Part shown: piece after piece, positions 50,674 to 59,496 of the stretch | Layout: the number at the start of each line of letters is the position of its first letter | Numbering within the stretch: the stretch's first letter is position 1 | Position numbers and translations under genes: made by a program | Source: Agrobacterium sp. a22-2 | Lineage (GTDB): Bacteria; Pseudomonadota; Alphaproteobacteria; Rhizobiales; Rhizobiaceae | Reading direction: 5' to 3' | DNA length: 64,000 nt | Assembly: GCF_012276985.1 (NCBI RefSeq) | Contig: NZ_JAAXMM010000001.1 | Span: 558,001-622,000 of the forward strand | The notes under the pieces: generated by a model | Told to the model about the DNA's origin: nothing | Databases searched by the model: none | Seen by the model: only the letters and a program-made list of their open reading frames with translations

Positions 50674-52383
50674 CTATTGACCGACATCCGCGGCTGACTC
50701 GACCCCGGCGGGCTCTTGCCCCACTTCGAACGCCTGCTGCGGGCCTGTCAGGCTCCAGCGCAGACCATCCGGCTCGAATGTCAGGGCGGCCTTGCCGCGG
50801 AACGCGGCGGCGGCGTGACGCTCGATCACCGTCGAGCCGAAACCGCGCCGAGTGGGCGGCGTCACGGGTGGTCCGCCGGCCTCCGTCCAAGTGACCGTCA
50901 GCATCGACTGCTCGCCAGCCTCGTCCAACCCGGTCTTCCATTCCACCACGACCCGGCCCTCGGGCACGGAAAGCGCGCCGTATTTGACGGAGTTGGTGGT
51001 CAGCTCATGAAAGACCATGCCAAGATTCTGCACGGCATTGGCATTCAGCGTCAAATCCTCGCCACGCCGCTCGACCCGGTCGCAGGACCCGAGGACCGTC
51101 GAAATCTGCAGGTCGACAACCTCAGAGATCGGAATGCCGCCCCATTGCTGTTTGGCAAGCGCCTCTATGGAGCCGGCAAGTCCGGACAGCCGGCTGCTGA
51201 CATCCTTCTGGTACTGGTCGATACTGGTGGCATCGCGCGCCAGCTGGCGCATCATCGCCTGAACCAGCGTCAGGATGTTCTTGGTGCGGTGAACCAGCTC
51301 GTGCAGGATGAAATGGACCCTCTCCTCGGCCTGACTACGGTCGAAAGAGGCGTTGGAGAGGGCTATGGCCACCTGGTTTGCCTCACTCACGCGGGTCATC
51401 ACCGGCGAGACGATCTCGCCCTCGCCGATCCGTTCCGCCATGTCGGCGATCTGCCTTATGGATCGGCGCAGCTGCTGGGCGGCGGCCCAGGCGATGGCCA
51501 ACCCCAGGCCGAGCAGCAACAGGCTACCCAGGATCAATTGCCGCCAAGTGCTCAGAAGCGGTGCCTGGGCCGATGAGGTCGGTCCCCAGACGACGACATT
51601 CCACGACCAGCCCGGCAGCTTGGCATAGCCGAGCATCATTTCCGGCCCGTCGCCGGGCACCACGGCGCTGTCATTGGAACCGGTCATCAGCGCCAGCATG
51701 TACGGGGGGAATTCCGCCCCTGAGCTGCGATTGTCCGGACCGCTCGACACCACGACATGCCCAAAGGCATCCACGACCGCCGCCGACCAACCGGCCGGCA
51801 AGGCATCGGTTGCCGTCAGACTGGCAAGATCTCCAGCCCCTTGCGTCAGCACCATTGCCACGCCAGCCGAGGACAGCCCCGGCGGCAGCGGCATGGTGAC
51901 ATTGAAGACCCATTGCTTGCCGGTCGTGCCGAAAAAGATATCCGACACTTCAATATTGCCGGAAGCGAGCGCGGATTGAAGCGCCGGAATATTCGCCATC
52001 TTGCCGAGTTTCGTGCCGTACGGCACGCGCGTATTCATCAGCTGCGCTCCATCGGCCTGGACAAGCAGCATGTAGAGCGAGTCGGCTTTCAGCCCCGGCG
52101 CGGTGCGATCATGAAATGCCGCCAGGTCACCGGTCTTCAGCTCTGGAGATGTCGAAAGAAGACGCAGCGTCGTCGCCATATCCTGGAGCTTGCGTTCCAC
52201 ACTGCGACCAATGGCCTGCGCATCCTGTGCGGTCTCACGCCGCAAGGTCTGCTTCTCGTTGCTCTCCAGCTCGGCAAGCAGGAAAATGACGAAGCCAAGC
52301 AGCGGCAATGTGGTCAGCACCGCCATGGCCATGAGGTAAACGCCAATGGAAGCGGTCGGGAAGAAGCGTGTCCACCTAATCAT
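50674..52383 (-). CDS. HWE/HisKA_2 family sensor histidine kinase
   Basis: This 569-residue membrane sensor kinase has a first membrane helix at about residues 15-37 and a periplasmic double-Cache-like sensor (about 38-280). A second helix (LILGSLLLLGLGLAIAWA) and a HAMP-like linker follow. The H-box HELVHRTKNILTLVQAMMRQ is of the HWE/HisKA_2 type, and the degenerate ATPase domain carries MVFHELTTNSVKYGALS and GFGSTVIERH. The start is set at the ATG before the first helix. No response regulator is adjacent. The class often feeds the general stress response in Rhizobiales, but the target here is unknown. Confidence 0.88.
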   Translation of the reverse strand: MIRWTRFFPTASIGVYLMAMAVLTTLPLLGFVIFLLAELESNEKQTLRRETAQDAQAIGRSVERKLQDMATTLRLLSTSPELKTGDLAAFHDRTAPGLKADSLYMLLVQADGAQLMNTRVPYGTKLGKMANIPALQSALASGNIEVSDIFFGTTGKQWVFNVTMPLPPGLSSAGVAMVLTQGAGDLASLTATDALPAGWSAAVVDAFGHVVVSSGPDNRSSGAEFPPYMLALMTGSNDSAVVPGDGPEMMLGYAKLPGWSWNVVVWGPTSSAQAPLLSTWRQLILGSLLLLGLGLAIAWAAAQQLRRSIRQIADMAERIGEGEIVSPVMTRVSEANQVAIALSNASFDRSQAEERVHFILHELVHRTKNILTLVQAMMRQLARDATSIDQYQKDVSSRLSGLAGSIEALAKQQWGGIPISEVVDLQISTVLGSCDRVERRGEDLTLNANAVQNLGMVFHELTTNSVKYGALSVPEGRVVVEWKTGLDEAGEQSMLTVTWTEAGGPPVTPPTRRGFGSTVIERHAAAAFRGKAALTFEPDGLRWSLTGPQQAFEVGQEPAGVESAADVGQ

Positions 52384-52550
52384 AGGGAGACGTCGAGGCT
52401 CGGAAGCACGACACAATCCGACCGCCCTTCACACATGCCATGGACTGCACTCCTGCTCCGCCCCGCCCGGTATGTCATTAGTATCTAACCTGTCTTGCAA
52501 TGCAAACGCTTCGTCCCCGCCCCGATGCCGGCGCCGTTACACGGCACGTC

Positions 52551-52883
52551 TCATTCCGGAATTGTGCGCGGATTGATACCCGGCATCCACTCTTTCGAGA
52601 TGGGCGGATTGCTGCCCTGATAGGTGAACGTGCCGTCGGTGCATTGATAGACCAGCACGGGCATTCCATCGGCGAAAAATATCGAGCCACGATGGCCCCG
52701 CACGAAGGTCGTGGCCGTCGTGCATTTGTAGCTTGTGTCCGGCAGCTGGTCGGGTGGCACGACGCCTGGAAGATCCTTGTAGGCGTAGATCTGTCGGTCC
52801 TTGGCAAACGACCCTGCATCAGCGCTGCCCATCACGGCCAGCGACAGGGCCAGAAGCGTCAACAGTCGTCGTCCATTCATCAT
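52551..52883 (-). CDS. Small secreted protein of unknown function
   Basis: This 110-residue protein has a Sec signal peptide (MNGRRLLTLLALSLAVMGSA, cleavage near ADAG). The mature part of about 87 residues contains two cysteines (YKCTTAT and YQCTDG) likely to form a disulphide. It has repeated aromatic turns (FFADGMPVLVYQC, GTFTYQG) typical of a small beta-rich fold. I do not recognise a family. It lies between the HWE kinase and the NlpC/P60 gene on the same strand, with non-coding gaps on both sides. Confidence 0.7.
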   Translation of the reverse strand: MMNGRRLLTLLALSLAVMGSADAGSFAKDRQIYAYKDLPGVVPPDQLPDTSYKCTTATTFVRGHRGSIFFADGMPVLVYQCTDGTFTYQGSNPPISKEWMPGINPRTIPE

Positions 52884-52995
52884 CGACCCTTTCCCGGCAG
52901 ACAAGCAGAGGATCTGGAACCATGTCTTCGCGTTCTCCGCCGTCACCTTCGATATAATATGGGCGGCGGCGCGATTAAAGGGTGCGGCCGACACC

Positions 52996-53847
52996 TCAGA
53001 GCGGTCTGCGGTATCCGGTCGGTTGCTCGTAGAGCCAGCCGATGCGCTGGACGGCCGCCTCGAAATTCTCGCGTGCCACAGTCATCGTATGGCCGTTGGC
53101 ATGCAGCAGCGTTTCGTCATCCTCCATGATGCCGGCGTGACCTCTCCAGAAGACCAGATCGCCGCGGCGAAGCTGGTCGCGATCGATGGCGATACCCAGC
53201 CCTTGCGCCTGCATGTCGGAATCCCGCGGCGCGGTCTTGCCCACCATCATCAGGGCCAACTGGACAAGGCCGGAACAGTCTATGCCGAAGCCGGAGCGGC
53301 CGCCCCAGAGATAGGGCGTTTCCAGAAAGCGGGCCGCGACCGCCACATAGTCGCCGGCAACGGGCTCCTCCACCCGCCGGCAATGGTTGGCAATTACAGC
53401 TCTTCCGTCGGCAAGCAGACAATAGCGGGTGCCGCGGGTCTCGGTCTCGCCGACCACCACAAGACGGCTGCCCATGGAGAGGGCCGCCGATGCGGGAAAT
53501 CGCAGGTCCGGACCGGGATAGACGAACGTTCTGGGAACCGTGACGCGATGGGTGGGGGCCGGCGCGCCTTCGACAAGTACGGCTTCCGGCACATAGCCGA
53601 CATAGCCGTCGGCCGCGGCCTGAACCCAGGCCCAGCCGTCGGCCTTGTCGAATATCACGACATCTTCGCCAAACAGGATTTCCGTATCGATGCCTGCCTG
53701 CGGATCTGGGCGGCGGCGCAGGCCAGCAACGGGCACGGCAATGCGCGCTGGCATGCCGGAAGCGTAGCGCTCGGCCTCGACCACGCCTTCAAGGGCAGCA
53801 TCGGCAAGATCCGGTCTGAAGGCATTCAGCCTGCGGTCAAGGGTCAT
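52996..53847 (-). CDS. NlpC/P60 (C40) cell-wall endopeptidase
   Basis: This 283-residue protein has an N-terminal part with bacterial SH3-like repeats (VAGLRRRPDPQAG, DGWAWVQAAADGYVGYVPEAVL) and a C-terminal NlpC/P60 domain. The catalytic Cys is in GFGIDCSGLVQ, the His in WRGHAGIMEDDE and the last polar residue near HANGH. It likely cleaves peptidoglycan stem peptides. No signal peptide is seen, which is common in this alphaproteobacterial subgroup. The M17 aminopeptidase two genes away suggests peptidoglycan or peptide turnover. Confidence 0.9.
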   Translation of the reverse strand: MTLDRRLNAFRPDLADAALEGVVEAERYASGMPARIAVPVAGLRRRPDPQAGIDTEILFGEDVVIFDKADGWAWVQAAADGYVGYVPEAVLVEGAPAPTHRVTVPRTFVYPGPDLRFPASAALSMGSRLVVVGETETRGTRYCLLADGRAVIANHCRRVEEPVAGDYVAVAARFLETPYLWGGRSGFGIDCSGLVQLALMMVGKTAPRDSDMQAQGLGIAIDRDQLRRGDLVFWRGHAGIMEDDETLLHANGHTMTVARENFEAAVQRIGWLYEQPTGYRRPL

Positions 53848-53854
53848 CGTCTTC

Positions 53855-54205
53855 TCACGTCTTCATCTTGCGGCCCTGATCGATGATCAGGTCGCCGAGC
53901 TTTTCGAGATAGAGGGCGCCGCCGACCGTGCGCTTGATGATGACATTGCGCCGGTCGCGCTCGTCGCGCACCCGGTCGACCAGCCCCATCTCCCCCATCG
54001 TATTGAGCGCCCGGGTGATCACCGGCTTGGTGACATCCAGCGTGGCGGCAAGACCGCGCACCGTGTGGGGCGGCGGCACCAGATAAATATGCAGCAGGAT
54101 CGCCAATTGCCGCAAGGTAAGATCGCGGCCGTCCTGCTGAACCTGGCGTAGCGTCACATGATGCCAAAGCCCCAGCGCCGCTGTGGCCGTCAGTTCCACG
54201 CTCAT
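53855..54205 (-). CDS. MarR-like winged-helix protein
   Basis: This 116-residue protein has a winged helix with LTLRQLAILLHIYLVPPPHTVRGLAATLDVTKPVITRALNTM and the wing RVRDERDRRNVIIKRT (segments 35-90). It resembles MarR regulators but lacks the long dimerisation helices at full length. It lies between the aminopeptidase and the NlpC/P60 gene on the same strand, seven bases before the latter, so it is probably in the same transcript. Target genes are unknown. Confidence 0.8.
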   Translation of the reverse strand: MSVELTATAALGLWHHVTLRQVQQDGRDLTLRQLAILLHIYLVPPPHTVRGLAATLDVTKPVITRALNTMGEMGLVDRVRDERDRRNVIIKRTVGGALYLEKLGDLIIDQGRKMKT

Positions 54206-54272
54206 CCCAAGCTCCGGTGTCGTTACGTCGCCGTTTCATTTACGGCCAACGCCGTCCGTTTTGCAAGCTCGG

Positions 54273-55661
54273 CTAGAGAATGCCACGGATGTGGCGATAA
54301 AGCGCCCGGATCCCTTGTGCCTCGCCGCCGACCGGGCTGTGAGCGCGCTCCGCCGGCGCCCAGCCATAAATGTCGAAATGCGCCCAGGTCGGCGTCTTCG
54401 TGACGAACCGCTTGAGGAACAGGGCGGCCGTGATGGCGCCGGCCATGCCACCAGCCGGAGCGTTGGTCAGGTCGGCGATCTGTGAGCGGATCAGCTTGTC
54501 GTAGCCCATGTGCAGCGGCAGCCGCCAAAGCGGATCGTCCGTCTCCAGGCTCGCCTCGGCCAGATCGAGGGCAAAATGGTCGTCATTGGTGAAGAAGGGC
54601 GGCAGATCGGGTCCCAGCGCGACGCGGGCAGCGCCGGTCAACGTCGCCATGTCGATCAACAGGTCCGGCTCATCCTCATCGGCGTAGCTCAGCGCATCGG
54701 CCAGGATCAGGCGGCCTTCGGCATCGGTATTGTCGATCTGCACGGTCAGGCCCTTGCGGCTGCGATAGATGTCGCCGGGGCGGAACGCGTTGCCGGAGAT
54801 GGAATTCTCGACCGCCGGGACGATGACCCGCAGGTCCACCTTGAGCTTGGCGTCCATGATCATCAGGGCCAGTCCGAGCACGTTGGCAGCACCCCCCATG
54901 TCCTTCTTCATCAGCAACATGCCCGAACTGGGCTTGATATCGAGACCGCCGGTGTCGAAGCATACGCCCTTGCCGACCAACGTGATCTTCTTGTGGCCCT
55001 TCTTGCCCCAACGCATGTCGAGCAGGCGGGGCGCCTGGGCGCTGGCGCGGCCGACGGTGTGGACGAGCGGAAAATTCTGCGCCAGCAACTCATCGCCGGT
55101 GATGACCGAGACCTCCGCCTTGTAATGGGCAGCCAGCGCGCGGAATGCGCCTTCAAGTTCGGCAGGCCCCATGTCGTTGGTCGGCGTGTTGATCAGGTCA
55201 CGCGCCAGGAAAACGCCGGCAAGCTGGCGCTTGATATCGGCAGCATCGGCATCCTGTGGGATCATCAGCTTCGGCGCGGCGGGCCTTTCCGACCGATAGC
55301 GATCGAAACTGTAGCTGCCGAGGCCGTAACCCAGAAGCAAGCGATTGGCGGTCAGGGGGGCGGTCTCGATGTGCCAGTCGCCGGCCGGCAGCGACCGGGC
55401 CAGTTTACCGGTGAGAAACGGACTTTCGGACGGATTGGCGCCGAGCCCGAACAAGGCGCCGCCGAGGTGGCCGTCCTCCGTCGGGATCAGCAGAACCGTG
55501 CCGGCTTCAGCGCGAAAGCCGGCCTTCCTGGCCCAATCAAGGGCGATGGGGTCGATCGTGCCTGTCTCGACATGGGCCGGCGTGACCGCAAAGATCGGAA
55601 GGGTCGTTCCGCCTTTGCTGGTGAACGGAGACTGTCTTTCAATGTAATGATAGGGGACCAT
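54273..55661 (-). CDS. M17 leucyl aminopeptidase family protein
   Basis: This 462-residue cytosolic metallo-aminopeptidase has the catalytic C-terminal domain of M17 enzymes. The signature is NTDAEGRLILADAL, the metal-binding Lys/Asp are in VGKGVCFDTGGLDIKPSSGM, and MKKDMGGAANVLGLAL follows. The N-terminal domain is shorter than in PepA. It removes N-terminal residues from peptides. It lies upstream of the MarR-like and NlpC/P60 genes on the minus strand and is divergent from the TadD-like gene. Confidence 0.92.
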   Translation of the reverse strand: MVPYHYIERQSPFTSKGGTTLPIFAVTPAHVETGTIDPIALDWARKAGFRAEAGTVLLIPTEDGHLGGALFGLGANPSESPFLTGKLARSLPAGDWHIETAPLTANRLLLGYGLGSYSFDRYRSERPAAPKLMIPQDADAADIKRQLAGVFLARDLINTPTNDMGPAELEGAFRALAAHYKAEVSVITGDELLAQNFPLVHTVGRASAQAPRLLDMRWGKKGHKKITLVGKGVCFDTGGLDIKPSSGMLLMKKDMGGAANVLGLALMIMDAKLKVDLRVIVPAVENSISGNAFRPGDIYRSRKGLTVQIDNTDAEGRLILADALSYADEDEPDLLIDMATLTGAARVALGPDLPPFFTNDDHFALDLAEASLETDDPLWRLPLHMGYDKLIRSQIADLTNAPAGGMAGAITAALFLKRFVTKTPTWAHFDIYGWAPAERAHSPVGGEAQGIRALYRHIRGIL

Positions 55662-55805
55662 GTCCTGCCTTCCCGGAAATGCGCTGCGAACGCCTGCATT
55701 AACACTCCGTTAGGGTTAACAGATTATTGCTTGAGTGGAGATTGCGCCGCTTCCTTCGTCACCGAATTTTCCGCGGCCCATGAACCGGAACCAGGATTGA
55801 CTTGC

Positions 55806-56636
55806 ATGGCCGCTCGGGAAACCTCACCTCGCTACAGACGCAAAATGCTTGCCTGCGCCTGCACGGCACTTGTCGCCCTGTCCCTTGCCAGCTGTTCGTC
55901 GACCCGCAATCACGACAACATCAAGACCGGTTCGGTTCCGAAGACGACCAGAGCCTATGACCAGATGAATGCGACCCAGCTCGCCAGCGCTTCGGCCAGC
56001 ATCGGCAAGGCCTATGAGGCCAATCCGAAGGACCGCAACACCGGCCTTTCCTATGCCAATATCCTGCAGATGACCGGTCGCCAGAGCCAGGCGCTTGCCG
56101 TTATGCAGCAGGTGGCGATCGCCCATCCGTCCGACCGCGAGGTTCTGGCCGCCTACGGCAAGGCGCAGGCCGCGGCAGGCCAGCTGGAACAGGCGCTCGG
56201 CACGATCGGCCGTGCCCAGACGCCCGACCGGCCGGACTGGAGGCTCTACTCCGCAGAAGGGGCTGTGCTTGACCAGCTTGGCCGCTCCGCCGAAGCCAGA
56301 GGCCGCTACCGCATGGCGCTCGACATCCAGCCGAACGACCCGACGGTGCTGTCCAATCTCGGCATGTCCTACGTGCTTTCCGGCGACCTCAGGACCGCCG
56401 AAACCTACCTGCGCTCGGCCTCCGAACAGCCGACAGCCGACAGCCGGGTGCGTCAGAACCTGGCGCTGGTGGTCGGGCTCCAAGGACGCTTCCCGGAGGC
56501 TGAGCAGATCGCCCGCCGGGAGCTGTCGCCGCAGCAGGCAGACGCCAATGTGGCCTACCTGCGCTCCATGCTGGCCCAACAAAACTCCTGGAAGCAGCTC
56601 GCGGCCAAGGACACGGATACCAAGAACACCAACTGA
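55806..56636 (+). CDS. tadD: TPR lipoprotein, TadD-like pilus assembly protein
   Basis: This 276-residue lipoprotein has a lipobox SLASC (Cys30) and at least four tetratricopeptide units, for example DPTVLSNLGMSYVLSGDLRTAE and GLQGRFPEAEQIA, from about residue 70 to 255. It resembles TadD, which helps secretin assembly in tad pili. The start at 55806 precedes the lipoprotein signal; a long in-frame extension upstream is antisense to the aminopeptidase. The tad operon proper starts downstream on the other strand, past a LysE gene. The TadD assignment is moderate. Confidence 0.82.
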   Translation: MAARETSPRYRRKMLACACTALVALSLASCSSTRNHDNIKTGSVPKTTRAYDQMNATQLASASASIGKAYEANPKDRNTGLSYANILQMTGRQSQALAVMQQVAIAHPSDREVLAAYGKAQAAAGQLEQALGTIGRAQTPDRPDWRLYSAEGAVLDQLGRSAEARGRYRMALDIQPNDPTVLSNLGMSYVLSGDLRTAETYLRSASEQPTADSRVRQNLALVVGLQGRFPEAEQIARRELSPQQADANVAYLRSMLAQQNSWKQLAAKDTDTKNTN

Positions 56637-56683
56637 TCGGCCAAGGGCCGGCGCTCCACGAGAAAGGCGCCCGGCACGATCCG

Positions 56684-57325
56684 TCAGGCCAGCCGCGTAC
56701 GCACACTTTCAAAGATCAGCCGGGCACCAAGCCCTGCCATGACAAGAGCTGCCGTGCGATCGATCCAGGCTTTCGCCTTGCCATAGGCGATACGGGCCAC
56801 CGTCGCCGAAAACACCAGCGCGACCAGCGCATACCATCCCGCCTCCACGACGAACACGGCCGGCGGCAGGGTCACCAGCAGCGACATGTCCGGATCGGCG
56901 GGAAGGAAGGCCACGAAGATGCTGGCATATATCACGGCCGTCTTCGGATTGCTGAGCTGCGTCGTCAAGCCGAGCAGGAAGCTGCGCAACGGGGACCGGC
57001 CCCTGCCCTGCTCGGGCATGTCCATCGCCAGCGGTTCGGCCGCGCCGCGCCACAATCGGCTGGCAAGATAGAGCAGATAAAGGCCACCAAGCACCTTCAA
57101 CGCAAGATGAAGCCATTCGACCCGAACCAGCAGCGCGCTGAGGCCCGCCAGGGCAAGAGCTGCAAAGATGGCACCGCCGGCCCCCATGCCGAGCGCTGTG
57201 GCAAGGCCTGCGGCGCGCGACTGCCTGATGGCGGTGTGGGAGACGAGCACGAAGCTGGGGCCGGGGCTCATCGCCCCGATCAGTATGGCAGTCAGAATTC
57301 CCAGGATGACAATCGACGAAGACAT
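56684..57325 (-). CDS. LysE/RhtB family amino-acid exporter
   Basis: This 213-residue protein has six predicted membrane helices and the LysE start ILTAILIGAMSPGPSFVLVSHTAI. The second conserved block is LKVLGGLYLLYLASRLWRG and the third FLLGLTTQLSNPKTAVIY. It exports amino acids or homoserine lactone-like compounds. It interrupts the tad locus and shows no functional link to it. Confidence 0.9.
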   Translation of the reverse strand: MSSSIVILGILTAILIGAMSPGPSFVLVSHTAIRQSRAAGLATALGMGAGGAIFAALALAGLSALLVRVEWLHLALKVLGGLYLLYLASRLWRGAAEPLAMDMPEQGRGRSPLRSFLLGLTTQLSNPKTAVIYASIFVAFLPADPDMSLLVTLPPAVFVVEAGWYALVALVFSATVARIAYGKAKAWIDRTAALVMAGLGARLIFESVRTRLA

Positions 57326-57471
57326 GCAGCCCTCCGTTCGGGTTTGGCGTTCACAGCCCAGGCGAGCGGCATTCTGCTTGCCCGCGCTTCCCGATGGTCG
57401 TCCATCTCATTCGCCAGTCACGCGGGAGGCAAGTTTACGGTTGGCCGCCCACCTTGGCAAGACCGCAGCGG

Positions 57472-58458
57472 TTAGAAGCGATCGGAGACCTGGATGCCGG
57501 CCGGACCGAGGATGACGGCAACCAGGACGGGCAGGAAGAACAGGATCATCGGCACGGTCAGCTTCGGCGGCAGGGCAGCCGCTTTTTTCTCGGCCTCGTT
57601 CATGCGTTCGTCACGGCCTTCCTGGGCCAGGACGCGTAGCGCCTGGGCGATCGGCGTGCCGTAGCGCTCGGCCTGAATGAGCGCCTGCGTGACGCTCTTC
57701 ACCCCGTCGAGCTGGGTACGGGTGCCGAGGTTTTCGAGCGCCGTGCGGCGGTCCTGCAGGAAAGAGAGTTCGGCGGTCGTCAGCACCATTTCCTCGGCCA
57801 GTTCCGCCGATTGGCTGGCAATTTCCTCGGCCACGCGGCGCATGGCCGCCTCGATGGAAATGCCGGATTCGACGCAGATCAGCATCAGGTCGAGCGCGTC
57901 GGGCCAAGCCCGCTTGATCGACAGCTGACGCTTGGCCATGCGGTTCGAAATGTAGATATTCGGCAGATAGAAGCCGATATAGGCCGCGACGACGGCTGCC
58001 AGAATGCGAATGCCAAACGGCCTTTCGGCAAGATTGCCCAGTACGAAGATCCAGACCACGGCTCCGGCCAGAAACAGGAAGGGCAGGAGAAAGCGCGCTA
58101 CCAGGAAGATGTTGAGGGCGTTCTGCGTGCGAAAGCCGGCAGCGCGCAGCTTGTCCATCGTGCCGTCATCCACCAGCGCCTTGCGCAGGTTGAAACGCTC
58201 GACGATCTGGCGGACCGACTGGTTGTTGTTAGCCCTCAGCGACGCCTTGCCATGGGAGCTTTCGGCATTCATACGGGCCCTCTCGCGGGCGCGGATCTGT
58301 TCGCGCTCGGTCGAAACGGCCCTCATGCGCTTGTCGAGATCGCCCCGTTCGAAATAGGGGATCGCGAAGGTGTAGAGCGTCGCAAATACGGCGATGGCCA
58401 CAAGAACGGCCAGGATCATGCCTGGATCGGTCAGCCGGGATGCAAGTTCCTGGGACAT
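57472..58458 (-). CDS. tadC: TadC, type II/IV secretion F-domain membrane protein
   Basis: This 328-residue inner-membrane protein has a T2SS-F domain (about 170-295, LMLICVESGISIEAAMRRVAEE and LIQAERYGTPIAQALRVLA), two helices before it and one at the end. TadB and TadC form the platform of the Flp/tad pilus. It is the last gene of the leftward operon, 15 bp after tadB. Confidence 0.93.
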   Translation of the reverse strand: MSQELASRLTDPGMILAVLVAIAVFATLYTFAIPYFERGDLDKRMRAVSTEREQIRARERARMNAESSHGKASLRANNNQSVRQIVERFNLRKALVDDGTMDKLRAAGFRTQNALNIFLVARFLLPFLFLAGAVVWIFVLGNLAERPFGIRILAAVVAAYIGFYLPNIYISNRMAKRQLSIKRAWPDALDLMLICVESGISIEAAMRRVAEEIASQSAELAEEMVLTTAELSFLQDRRTALENLGTRTQLDGVKSVTQALIQAERYGTPIAQALRVLAQEGRDERMNEAEKKAAALPPKLTVPMILFFLPVLVAVILGPAGIQVSDRF

Positions 58459-58473
58459 GGCTCTGTCGCTTCC

Positions 58474-59496
58474 TCAGATGTCGAAGTTGATCATGTTGCG
58501 CATCACCAGAATGCCGATGCTCATCCAAACCAGCGACACGCCGAGGATCATGTGGCCGCGCGGATCGGTAAACAGGATCATGATGTAGCCGGGCGATGTC
58601 AGGTAGACGAGCAGCGTCACCACGAAAGGCAAGGAGCCGATAATGGCGGCCGAAGCCTTGGCTTCCATCGAAAGTGCGCTGACCTTGGCCTTCATCTTCT
58701 TGCGGTCGCGCAGGACACGGGACAGGTTGGACAGCGCCTCGGACAGGTTGCCGCCGGCCTGGGACTGGATGGCAATGACGATCGCGAAGAAATTAACCTC
58801 CTGCAGCGGCATGGTGTTCATCATGCGCGTGCAGGCCTCGGGAACGCTCAGGCCCACCTGCTGGGATTCCACCACGCGGCGAAACTCGCCTCTGACCGGC
58901 TCCTGGCCTTCGGCCGCGATCAGGCGCAACGCATCGTTCAGCGGCAGGCCCGACTTGATCGACCGCACCATCACATCAAGGGAATTGGGAAATTCCGACA
59001 GGAATTTGTTCTGGCGCCGCTTGATGAGAAAACCGACCAGCCAGCGTGGCAGTCCGGCACCGGCCACGAAGGCGACGCCGAAGGTGACGAGAAGCGGCAA
59101 TCCTCCGATGAACGATCCGACGAGAACAATAAGGCCGAAGATGACGCTGAACACGTAGAACTTTACCGTCGAGATGGACAGGCCGGCCTGTACCAGGCGC
59201 GACTTCAAGTTGAGTTTAGCCGCCTTCTTGGTCTTTTCGGCTTGCTTGCGCTCCATGTCCTTCAACGTGTCCTGCACCGACTTGCGGCGCTTGGACAGTT
59301 CCTGGACCCTATCGCGTGCCGCCTTGACCTTGTTGAGGTCGGTCTCGGCGGATTTGACCCGGTTCAGGCGACTCGACGTCTTCTTGTCGGCCTCGATGCT
59401 GGAAAACAGGAAACCATAAGCAACGGCACCCGCTGCGATCGCGACAAGGGCGACGATGGCCAAGACAATCGGGTCCACTCCGAACATCGCCGTCAT
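58474..59496 (-). CDS. tadB: TadB, type II/IV secretion F-domain membrane protein
   Basis: This 340-residue protein has an N-terminal helix, a coiled-coil charged region (LNRVKSAETDLNKVKAARDR) and a T2SS-F domain (SGLPLNDALRLIAAEGQEPVRGEF, split after GLPLNDALRL). Three further helices follow. It partners TadC. Its start overlaps the end of cpaF by four bases. Confidence 0.93.
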   Translation of the reverse strand: MTAMFGVDPIVLAIVALVAIAAGAVAYGFLFSSIEADKKTSSRLNRVKSAETDLNKVKAARDRVQELSKRRKSVQDTLKDMERKQAEKTKKAAKLNLKSRLVQAGLSISTVKFYVFSVIFGLIVLVGSFIGGLPLLVTFGVAFVAGAGLPRWLVGFLIKRRQNKFLSEFPNSLDVMVRSIKSGLPLNDALRLIAAEGQEPVRGEFRRVVESQQVGLSVPEACTRMMNTMPLQEVNFFAIVIAIQSQAGGNLSEALSNLSRVLRDRKKMKAKVSALSMEAKASAAIIGSLPFVVTLLVYLTSPGYIMILFTDPRGHMILGVSLVWMSIGILVMRNMINFDI

